A stretch of 49,835 nucleotides of DNA from NCBI GenBank assembly GCA_943357275.1, contig CALRGL010000001.1:1-49835 (forward strand). Reading direction: 5' to 3'. A model generated the notes under the pieces. That model saw nothing but the letters and a program-made list of their open reading frames with translations, made no database searches and was not told the origin of the DNA. This document shows positions 7,974 through 14,251 of this stretch, piece after piece. This DNA is from Candidatus Uhrbacteria bacterium RIFOXYB12_FULL_58_10 (GTDB taxonomy: Bacteria; Patescibacteriota; Patescibacteriia; UBA9934; GWF2-40-263). Numbering within the stretch: position 1 is the stretch's first letter; the number at the start of each line of letters is the position of its first letter. Both the position numbers and the translations under genes were made by a program.

Positions 7974-8609
7974 TTAATCGTCGAGGTCTTCGTCGTCCTC
8001 GTCGTCCCATGCATCTTCACTACACTCGACAACAGCGAAGGACGTCAGTGGTGCGATGCGCAACAGGGCACGCAATCGATCCACTTCCTCGTGACCCTTC
8101 TTGATGAATGCGTGATGAAACCAGACGTCATCGTTCATAAGACCGCCGCCACCCATACCACCTGTAACACCTCCCACAAGCACCCAGCCTTCAAGGCGAG
8201 GCTCGCAGTCGTCCAGTGGTTCGCTCAGCATTTCGGCGGGAAGAACATTGCCCGGCAACATCGCTTCGTTGGCTACGTCTTCGAGAACCTTGCCACGGAT
8301 GACGCCACAGTCCTGCACGATGGACCACGACGCACCCTCGTCCTCATTGGACTCCCAGCTGGAGCGATCGAAAGTCTTCAAGAAGTCATCGACCTCACGG
8401 ACGGTGAAATCCGCAGGCAACATCGAGAGCGGAACCGACGCGTAAATCTGCCCGCCCCAGTCGCCTTCAAAGACGAGCCAGCGACGCACGTCGCGCTCAG
8501 CGATGAGATTTTCCAGTGGACGCTGCGCCCGCACGAACTCGTCTACCGCTTTTTGGCGAAGCATGAGACGTTCGATCAAATTCACGGCAGGATTGGTACG
8601 ATCGGACAT
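7974..8609 (-). CDS. unknown acidic protein in the TROVE operon
   Basis: 211 residues; SD GGAG 5 nt before the ATG. Not recognised. The first ~110 residues look alpha/beta; a Gly-rich turn (VLVGGVTGGMGGGG) follows near residue 145; the tail is extremely acidic (DAWDDEDDEDLDD). Acidic tails are common in nucleic-acid mimics and in proteins that bind basic partners, but no function is claimed. Element E2 occupies the leader. Confidence 0.7.
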   Translation of the reverse strand: MSDRTNPAVNLIERLMLRQKAVDEFVRAQRPLENLIAERDVRRWLVFEGDWGGQIYASVPLSMLPADFTVREVDDFLKTFDRSSWESNEDEGASWSIVQDCGVIRGKVLEDVANEAMLPGNVLPAEMLSEPLDDCEPRLEGWVLVGGVTGGMGGGGLMNDDVWFHHAFIKKGHEEVDRLRALLRIAPLTSFAVVECSEDAWDDEDDEDLDD

Positions 8610-8626
8610 GTGAACTCCGATGAAGG

Positions 8627-8689
8627 TTCTCTCAAAGCTCCGAAGGAATTTCGGAACTTCGTTGAGAAGCCAAGATGTCGAGTCTTGGC
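8627..8689 (-). promoter_or_regulatory. junction RNA element copy 2 (E2)
   Basis: Hairpin 1 GCCAAGA/TCTTGGC; hairpin 2 inner CCGAA/TTCGG and outer TTCTCAA/TTGAGA-GAA. It follows the stop of the gene ending at 8703 by 13 nt and precedes the SD of the gene starting at 8609. Confidence 0.78.
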
Positions 8690-8702
8690 GAGAAGAGTGA
8701 AG

Positions 8703-8927
8703 TTATCGGAACTGAGATTCGACTTTCTGAACATCAGCCAGGACTTGCTTATCGTGTCTGATAAGTTTCGTCAGCTTCAGCCAGTTTTCCGAACCTTCAC
8801 GCAAGCACAGAGGCTTGCCACGTTCCACGTGTGCAGAGTTCAGATGACCCTGTCCCCTAAAACACACCGAGATGCGCACCAACCGCCCTTTGAAGCGGAC
8901 GGTGCTCGAGATGTAAGAGCAACCCAT
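8703..8927 (-). CDS. small unknown basic protein in the TROVE operon
   Basis: 74 residues; SD GGGAGG 5 nt before the ATG. Not recognised. Basic and short, with a beta-like N-terminus (SYISSTVRFKGRLVRISVCF) and a helical C-terminus. It follows the gene ending at 8981 by about 50 nt. Confidence 0.6.
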   Translation of the reverse strand: MGCSYISSTVRFKGRLVRISVCFRGQGHLNSAHVERGKPLCLREGSENWLKLTKLIRHDKQVLADVQKVESQFR

Positions 8928-8980
8928 ATCCACCTCCCGCGGTTGTAGTGTTGAAGAAAAAGAAAGGATGCTGTGAGGGT

Positions 8981-9184
8981 TCATGTCTGATGAAAAGGAT
9001 CCTTTGTCCCTTTCATGCAAACACCAAGTCCTCTGACATTGTGCATCCGGACAACGCTTCGCCTTGGCTTGGCAAAGAGTGTTTCGTCTTGGGTATCGCC
9101 GGACAACGATCGTCGAAATGAGGTGCCATCCCCACCTGACAATGCGTTGTTGCCATTGACCTGCGACGTATCGAGGTACTTCAT
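8981..9184 (-). CDS. possible small protein in the TROVE operon
   Basis: 67 residues from ATG at 9184, preceded by GGGGG and, further up, by the GAGAGGA end of element E3. Low-complexity Ser/Gly/Asn-rich start and Arg-rich middle; not recognised. Its position directly behind E3 supports it, but its composition gives little help. Confidence 0.5.
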   Translation of the reverse strand: MKYLDTSQVNGNNALSGGDGTSFRRSLSGDTQDETLFAKPRRSVVRMHNVRGLGVCMKGTKDPFHQT

Positions 9185-9198
9185 CCCCCGGAATCTTT

Positions 9199-9257
9199 CC
9201 TCTCAAACCCTCGAAGGTTTCGAGAGTTAATTGAGGAGCCAAGAGAGATATCTTGGC
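9199..9257 (-). promoter_or_regulatory. junction RNA element copy 3 (E3)
   Basis: Hairpin 1 GCCAAGA/TCTTGGC; hairpin 2 inner CTCGAA/TTCGAG and outer CCTCAA/TTGAG(A)GG. The inner stem is one pair longer than in E1 and E2, with the extra pair preserved on both sides. Confidence 0.8.
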
Positions 9258-9269
9258 AAGAGAAAAAAC

Positions 9270-9620
9270 TTAATAACAAACTTCCTCGAACGAAACTTCC
9301 ACACCGTAACAACCATTCGAGGAGCCATACCAACGGATCGTTACCGACCCCTTGATCGTGGCAAATTCGTAGAACGTCCACGAACCATGTTCATCAGCAT
9401 CCGGATCATTTTGCGAACGCTCCTCAGCCCGAAGGATCGGAGTGTTAATCAAGTCATCGAGGTCGCCCATGATTTCCTCGACCAAAACACGTTCACAACA
9501 ATCCTGATCGTGATACATCTGAAAGTGTCGACCACTTCGCGAGGTGAACAAAACATGGTTTCCCGTGTTTTCAATCTTCACAAAAACCATACCAATGATC
9601 CGCGAGAACTCGAGATACAT
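9270..9620 (-). CDS. DUF7448-like protein
   Basis: 116 residues from ATG at 9620, chosen for GGAGG 4 nt upstream. The segment MYHDQDCCERV, then GDLDDLINTPILRAEE and a C-terminal SWTFYEFATIKGSVTIRWYG match what I recall of the DUF7448 family, common in phages and plasmids and of unknown function. Two adjacent cysteines and several Asp/His could bind a metal. Second gene of the TROVE operon, behind element E4. It supports a mobile-element origin of part of the cluster. Confidence 0.75.
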   Translation of the reverse strand: MYLEFSRIIGMVFVKIENTGNHVLFTSRSGRHFQMYHDQDCCERVLVEEIMGDLDDLINTPILRAEERSQNDPDADEHGSWTFYEFATIKGSVTIRWYGSSNGCYGVEVSFEEVCY

Positions 9621-9718
9621 AAGACCTCCAGCAAAAAGGTTTGTGTCAATCGCCTGGATGACGACTTCAGCGTCTACGATGACAAACCTTCTTCTGCAGA
9701 GTCTTGAATCGAACCCGA

Positions 9719-9782
9719 TCCTCTCAAACACCCGATCGATATCGAGGGTTAATTGAGGACCCCATGTGTGTCGCACATGGGG
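9719..9782 (-). promoter_or_regulatory. junction RNA element copy 4 (E4)
   Basis: Hairpin 1 is CCCCATGTG/CACATGGGG, unlike the GCCAAGA stem of the other copies but in the same position; hairpin 2 keeps the outer TCCTCAA/TTGAG(A)GGA stem, with a less regular inner stem. It starts 43 nt after the TROVE stop. Different bases with the same pairing argue for a selected RNA structure. Confidence 0.75.
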
Positions 9783-9825
9783 CAGCTCGGAGACAAGGGC
9801 AAGAACAAAAGGAGCAAGAGGACCG

Positions 9826-11400
9826 CTATTCTTCGTCGACCGGCGAGGACTCGAAAGCCCCACCACCGATCTCCGAGACATAACGCAAGACCGCGTCGGA
9901 CCAACCATGCACGTAATGCACGTCCGAAGTAGACTCCGGCACAACGCGATAGGGATCAGGCACCACGGTGACGAGAACCGCCTTGGCAGCCGGAGCCACC
10001 TCAGCCTTGTATCGTCGCCACGAATCCTCGAACCGACCAATCCAGTCCTCGCTGTCCGTGATCGCGACATAGAGGTCCACCACGTCCCGCTGTTCCAGCA
10101 GACGATCGACAGGCGCGGCCATGGCCGTTCCCCCACCGCCGATCGACGAGATGGTCTGTGCGTTCGCGAGCACAGAATCGCGCGGATTCAAACGAACATC
10201 GATCACGTCGTTGCTGAAAGGCAGAACAACGGCGTTGGCAGAGCGAGCGAGCAGGCCAGCAGCGAAAATGCCAGCCACCTCCATGCAAGAGAGTTCATCC
10301 GAAGACGAACGGTACATCTTGCCTGGGACATTCGGCTTGATCGGACAATGCATGGAACCCGAGACGTCCGGAGCAATACACACACGCCCGGTGAAGAGCG
10401 GCATGTTCGCAACGGAGTTGGTCAACGCGTCGGAGAGGGCCGCCACGATCCGAAGGTCGTGTCCCTCCAAAGCCGAGTACGCCTTCCACGCCTGGTACGC
10501 ACGAAACGGAAGAATCTTCGCCTGACGCATCGCGCCTTCTCGAGTGAGCTTGCTCACGGCAAGTTCCACACTCTGCGAGTTCGCGAATACACCATGACGA
10601 TGAAACGTCGCCAAGTTCCGCATCAAGTTGAAAGTGGGTGCCTGCTCGAGCAGTGCCCGCCACACCTCGACGTCCGGAGACGTCACGACCGCCGACACTG
10701 CCTCGTAGGGAAGCCGACCCTCACGGATCAACTGCACCTGCTCGGCAACATCCGTCGTCCCCTTGAGCTTCTGAAGTGCCATCACGGACGCATTGACCGA
10801 AACGCTCTTGCTCTCGACATGGCCCGAAAGCCAGCCGAAGAGCTCACGCTTCTGATCACTGCTCGGCTTGGGATGAGCCATCCGGACCAGGTCGCGCAGA
10901 GGCATCTTCTCCATCTGCGTCCCCTTGATCCCGTGATACTCGGACAAAGACTCGAGGAACGTCTTCACGGACCCGATCCGGCACCCGGCGAACTTCTCCG
11001 CACCCGGCACCGCGCCGGTCTTGCAGATCAGGACGAACTGGGCAACGTCACGAGGCACCTTCAACACCCGCTTGGCCGTCTCACGGAACAGCTCCTTGTT
11101 GGGGAGCCCCGAGAGCACGACGACCGCGAGAATCGGAAGTGTACGCATGAAACCCTCTTCACGAGCGCTGATCGCCTCCTCCGCGAGCGCGACCGCGTCC
11201 TGCTCGCCGAAGCGACGCAGGGTCTCGATCGTCTCGACAGCATCCTGCTGAGCCGACACATAGAACGTGCCGGAGAGCGTGCCACAACGAAGGAAGTTAC
11301 GAACCTGGTCACGCAGGCCGTGCTTGTAGGCAGGCGCGCCGGCGTGATTCAGATTGGCAGACTGAGCAACCGCGGAAAGGGTCTGGATGAACTGGGACAT
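9826..11400 (-). CDS. Ro60-like TROVE-vWA protein
   Basis: 524 residues; SD AAGGAG 6 nt before the ATG. Residues ~15-340 form the helical-repeat TROVE module (RNFLRCGTLSGTFY, CKTGAVPGAEKFAG). The C-terminal vWA domain keeps a complete MIDAS: DVSGS near 350, the GGGGTAM threonine and TDSEDW. Established: Ro60/Rsr proteins are ring-shaped and bind the ends of misfolded RNAs and Y RNAs; bacterial ones work with Y-like RNAs and exoribonucleases. This gene heads a minus-strand operon, and a 1.3-kb structured RNA candidate lies just upstream on the same strand. No clear promoter was seen between that RNA's terminator and the gene, so read-through is plausible. Third positions are GC-rich. Confidence 0.92.
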   Translation of the reverse strand: MSQFIQTLSAVAQSANLNHAGAPAYKHGLRDQVRNFLRCGTLSGTFYVSAQQDAVETIETLRRFGEQDAVALAEEAISAREEGFMRTLPILAVVVLSGLPNKELFRETAKRVLKVPRDVAQFVLICKTGAVPGAEKFAGCRIGSVKTFLESLSEYHGIKGTQMEKMPLRDLVRMAHPKPSSDQKRELFGWLSGHVESKSVSVNASVMALQKLKGTTDVAEQVQLIREGRLPYEAVSAVVTSPDVEVWRALLEQAPTFNLMRNLATFHRHGVFANSQSVELAVSKLTREGAMRQAKILPFRAYQAWKAYSALEGHDLRIVAALSDALTNSVANMPLFTGRVCIAPDVSGSMHCPIKPNVPGKMYRSSSDELSCMEVAGIFAAGLLARSANAVVLPFSNDVIDVRLNPRDSVLANAQTISSIGGGGTAMAAPVDRLLEQRDVVDLYVAITDSEDWIGRFEDSWRRYKAEVAPAAKAVLVTVVPDPYRVVPESTSDVHYVHGWSDAVLRYVSEIGGGAFESSPVDEE

Positions 11401-11448
11401 TTCGATCTCCTTGAGAGATGAAGGGAAACCACGACACCGAGGAAATTC

Positions 11449-11517
11449 GGTAGCCGCAGGCTTTAGCCTGCGCGATGTGTTTTTGGAAACACACGCAGGC
11501 TAAAGCCTGCGGCTACC
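11449..11517. repeat. REP-like long inverted repeat
   Basis: Near-perfect arms GGTAGCCGCAGGCTTTAGCC...GGCTAAAGCCTGCGGCTACC with a ~25-nt centre. From memory, this GTAGCCGCAGGCT family recurs in many unrelated bacterial genomes as REP/MITE-like units. It sits in the leader of the TROVE gene, 49 nt before its ATG. Confidence 0.8.
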
Positions 11518-11552
11518 ATCAATATTCAATCGAATCAATCCAAATTTTGGCA

Positions 11553-11593
11553 ACAAAAAAACTGGGGAAAGTCATTTTCTGAATCTCCCCAGA
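11553..11593 (-). terminator. terminator of the large RNA candidate
   Basis: Minus-strand CTGGGGA/TCCCCAG stem with a ~17-nt loop followed by seven T. Confidence 0.88.
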
Positions 11594-11734
11594 TTCATTT
11601 ATTCTATTCTTAATTTCTCGAGACAACGCATGGTAGTCTCAAAAAAGGAAGAGAGGACATCGACATCGAAACATCGACGTCCTCAGAAGACAAACTTTCG
11701 GCGAAAAGAATCGACAGGGCCTTTTTGAAGTTGG

Positions 11735-11762
11735 TAGAAGGATCCCCATCTGTCGGCCTAAA
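11735..11762 (-). repeat. ncRNA repeat unit copy 1
   Basis: Minus-strand TTTAGGCCG, six variable bases, GGGGATCCTTC; followed ~15 nt later by AGGCCCTGTCG. Confidence 0.6.
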
Positions 11763-12293
11763 GTTTGGAAACCCCCTAACGCTTGTGAAGAAAACACGAG
11801 CGTTAGGGGTCGCCTATCACAGATCGAACGTGTCTAGAGGATCTTTCTACGAGAGGGGCATGACTCCCTGCTTCTAGATTCCCAGAAAACCTTTCGACGT
11901 GTGATATGGAGACGTCGTAGCACCTTCAGGTTGAGGTAGCTAATCCCAACCTCGAAGTCCGTGTTAGCCTAAAGGGTCTCAATCCTTCGGCCACAGTACT
12001 CTAGGTCAAACATGCCTAGTTGATCGACCGCAGAGGATTCTGCCTGTCATCGATCTTTTTTCCCAAGAGCTCCCATGGGGAGTTTGGACGTAAAATGGCT
12101 CGTATCTGAGCCTAAAACGTGAGAACGAGAGCTTTTGGCGAGACCGGCACACGTACGAGCCGGGTAGGTTGGGCCTTGATGAACCATGCTGGGACGCCCA
12201 GCGAAAAGGTTGTCGTTGAGAGACATCATCGTCACCATGACGACAAGCTCTCTGCCTAAGGGTCGTTTGCACCACCCTTTGGCAATGTTTTTT

Positions 12294-12319
12294 GAAGGAT
12301 CCCCACCAAACGGCCTAAG
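12294..12319 (-). repeat. ncRNA repeat unit copy 2
   Basis: Minus-strand CTTAGGCCG, six variable bases, GGGGATCCTTC; the downstream AGGCCCTGTCG part is absent here. Confidence 0.6.
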
Positions 12320-12494
12320 CTCAGACACAAGACACCAAGACACTTGGAAACCAGTACGACGGGCCGCGCGAACAGCCACGGAGGTCCATCCAACAGGATT
12401 GCCGGATGCGGACACAAGGAACAAACGTGCTTCGGCGAATATCCTTCCTTGTTTTGCAAGGTCGGACGGGCGACAGGGCCTCTTATAGTGGTAT

Positions 12495-12520
12495 GAAGGA
12501 TCCCCGTCTAGCGGCCTAAC
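12495..12520 (-). repeat. ncRNA repeat unit copy 3
   Basis: Minus-strand GTTAGGCCG, six variable bases, GGGGATCCTTC; followed by AGGCCCTGTCG as in copy 1. Confidence 0.6.
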
Positions 12521-12873
12521 ACGCCTGGGGCGGATAACCACCCCTAGGATACGGCTCGTTTTTCGCTTGCATCTGGGGGTTGCAAGAGAAAACGCGAGAC
12601 CTATTCTAGGGGCGATAGTGCTCCCAAGAAAGCCAACACTCTTTTAATAAATTCATCCGGCCTTTAGGCAGGACTCCGAAGTGTCGTTTCAAGATTTCTT
12701 CAACAAGATCCAGTAGTGTCTCTCTTTTCAGGGTGAAATCACGAAACGATCAGTTCAGAAAGGAACAAGTCCTGAATTCTTCTCCGAGTTTATCGATGAA
12801 TCTTCATCTGCAAACTCGGACAAGAATTACATATACGTTTGATTTGTTTTTGTCTGTTTCAACCGTACGGATC

Positions 12874-12902
12874 AGACTATCACAGGACCCTCACCATGTC
12901 AA
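12874..12902 (-). promoter_or_regulatory. promoter TTGACA-17-TAGTCT of the large RNA candidate
   Basis: Minus-strand -35 at 12902-12897 and -10 at 12879-12874 with a 17-nt spacer; predicted start near 12867. Confidence 0.75.
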
Positions 12903-13002
12903 TGCATAATGGTCAAAATTTAAATATTTAGCTAAATTTAGCAAAGCAAGTTGTAAAGTAGAAGTTTACAAAATAGATTTTAACAACGCTTTGAAACAAA
13001 AA

Positions 13003-13027
13003 ACTTGCCAAGTATGTCTTGACAAGT
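13003..13027. promoter_or_regulatory. dyad operator over the -35 box
   Basis: ACTTGCCAAG-N5-CTTGACAAGT is an inverted repeat with one mismatch that contains the TTGACA of the plus-strand promoter, as a repressor operator would. Confidence 0.45.
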
Positions 13028-13047
13028 TTCGATTTCTGTGATATTCT
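13019..13047 (+). promoter_or_regulatory. promoter TTGACA-17-TATTCT
   Basis: -35 at 13019-13024 and -10 at 13042-13047, diverging from the promoter at 12874-12902. It drives the short unit up to the terminator near 13410. Confidence 0.8.
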
Positions 13048-13207
13048 AGTTCTCGCAAAGGTCAAACACGACCTGGCATCACAAAGAACCTTCGAAAGGA
13101 GGTGTGTCATGGGAGGCTGTTAATTACAACCGCCCAACAGAACAAGGTGATTGCAAAATTCACGGTCCCATTCCCCTGAGTCCTGTTAACGCGCAAGTTT
13201 TAGTGTT

Positions 13208-13399
13208 TTGAAGAGCAAAAAGAGCGAGCAACCGCTCAATCTAATGGTTATCGATGGACACGATGTCCTTTCGAAAAACCCATTCCAAGGAGTTTATCCC
13301 CTTGAAGCTCTACGAAGAAGAACGCGCGAACAGCACACAGAAGGTGAACCATGGGTGGCGCATGAACCCCTGATCCCCGAAGCGACTACGGTTGCCTAG
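13208..13399 (+). CDS. possible 63-residue protein
   Basis: Frame from TTG at 13208, or ATG at 13244 (51 residues), to TAG at 13399 inside the terminator stem. Not recognised; the sequence (NPFQGVYPLEALRRRTREQH) is protein-like in composition. The TTG overlaps the stop of a 35-codon frame, which would allow translational coupling. No SD directly precedes either start. Confidence 0.35.
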   Translation: MKSKKSEQPLNLMVIDGHDVLSKNPFQGVYPLEALRRRTREQHTEGEPWVAHEPLIPEATTVA

Positions 13400-13410
13400 G
13401 GGATTTTTTT
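13371..13410 (+). terminator. Rho-independent terminator
   Basis: ATCCCC/GGGGAT stem followed by seven T. Just beyond, ATCACGTCGTT/AACGACGTGAT (13415-13440) forms another perfect hairpin at the end of the TrmB-type gene. Confidence 0.8.
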
Positions 13411-13440
13411 ATTTATCACGTCGTTCGCAAACGACGTGAT

Positions 13441-14193
13441 TTACCCCGGAGATCGTTTATAACTACAAATTTTCCAAGCCGCTTCGAACAAAACCCTCGC
13501 AGTATCCGCAAATGCTTCACTTTCAATAATAACCGAGACTAGTTTTCCTCGAAACGAAACAAAAGCAACGCGATTTGAATAAATCCAAATGTCCCCGTGA
13601 AAATCACCCAATTCTGGCATAAGCTTACAATATTCAACCCCAGGTTTCATACGTTTTGTATCTCCTCGATGCAAAATACGTGTGTGAACACTGAGCGAGT
13701 CAAGAATATGTTGAACATCTTTGAGATGTTCTGGATCTAGATACTCGTAAATATCGTCGTAATTGGAAACTTCATCAAATCGTTCCGCTTTCGTAGAAGC
13801 AAGATCATAAAATAATGCCGGAAGGGCTTCTTTTCCTTCAAAAAAACGAACAACAGGCCGTTCTCCTCCAATCATCATCTTAAGCTCAGGCATGGTGCGT
13901 TCAAAATCTTCAAGCTTGGTACGAAACTTACGAACACTCGATCGAAAATAAGCAACCGCTCGTTCAGGATCTTCGGCAGCAAACAAAGTCTTTTTGCCTT
14001 GTTTAAACGTCGAAACGAGTCCATACCCTTGAAGCGCACTAATCACATCATAAGCAGCCGTCCGTGAGATGTCGGCTTTTTTTGCAATGTCTTGAACAGA
14101 GGTTGGGCCAAGTTCAAGATTGGAAAGATAAACTTTTGCTTCGGTTGGTGAAAGACCAAGCGAGGTAAACATGGAGAAAAAATCTGTTGGCAT
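13441..14193 (-). CDS. TrmB-family transcriptional regulator
   Basis: 250 residues from ATG at 14193. An N-terminal winged helix (LGLSPTEAKVYLSNLELGPTSVQDIAKKADISRTAAYDVI, residues ~9-50) is followed by a long helix and an effector-like domain (GERPVVRFFEGKEALPAL). Archaeal and bacterial TrmB proteins often sense sugars; the ligand here is unknown. The start follows a TGGTATAAT extended -10 by about 25 nt. It lies 13 nt downstream of the position where ileS begins to be read antiparallel, both on the minus strand, with the ileS stop at 14252 downstream of this start's own promoter. Confidence 0.85.
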   Translation of the reverse strand: MPTDFFSMFTSLGLSPTEAKVYLSNLELGPTSVQDIAKKADISRTAAYDVISALQGYGLVSTFKQGKKTLFAAEDPERAVAYFRSSVRKFRTKLEDFERTMPELKMMIGGERPVVRFFEGKEALPALFYDLASTKAERFDEVSNYDDIYEYLDPEHLKDVQHILDSLSVHTRILHRGDTKRMKPGVEYCKLMPELGDFHGDIWIYSNRVAFVSFRGKLVSVIIESEAFADTARVLFEAAWKICSYKRSPG

Positions 14194-14251
14194 AGTGGTA
14201 ATAAAACAAATGACTCGTGACCAGATTATACCAGCCACGAGCCATAGACAA

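Larger units (their letters stand above)
11548..12867 (-). ncRNA. candidate large structured non-coding RNA upstream of the TROVE gene
   Basis: This ~1.3-kb stretch has no convincing gene. It is bounded on the minus strand by a TTGACA-17-TAGTCT promoter and a strong terminator. Stems seen: CCGAGTTT/AAACTCGG, CTTGCA/TGCAAG nested in CGTTTT/AAAACG, CCTGGGG/CCCCTAGG, TTGTCGT/ACGACAA, GCTGGG/CCCAGC, GGTTG/CAACC, TATCACA/TGTGATA and an 11-bp CCCCTAACGCT stem. A TTAGGCCG-N6-GGGGATCCTTC motif occurs three times. Frames across it (for example 12047-12541) lack an SD and a family. I do not recognise it as RNase P, tmRNA, OLE, GOLLD or ROOL. Its place beside a Ro60-like gene makes a Y-RNA-like partner an attractive guess. 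Confidence 0.6.
13054..13410 (+). ncRNA. short transcription unit, coding status unclear
   Basis: A ~350-nt transcript is predicted between a good promoter and a terminator. A textbook SD (AAAGGAGG) precedes ATG at 13109, but that frame stops after four codons (MGGC). A GTG in another frame gives 35 codons whose stop overlaps a TTG starting the 63-residue frame below. Small hairpins (AGGTC/GACCT, GGACA/TGTCC) are present. It may be an RNA, a leader peptide unit or a decayed gene. Confidence 0.45.

Noticed and set aside
7701..8948. 415-codon open frame on the plus strand
   Set aside because: It spans several minus-strand genes, their SD sites and two junction elements; no SD or recognisable domain.
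9766..11421. 551-codon open frame on the plus strand
   Set aside because: It is the antisense of the TROVE gene; the GC-rich third positions of that gene remove stops. No SD and a composition very rich in Arg and His.
12047..12541. 164-codon minus-strand frame in the large RNA region
   Set aside because: No SD, no family, and it runs through stems and two repeat units; better explained as RNA.
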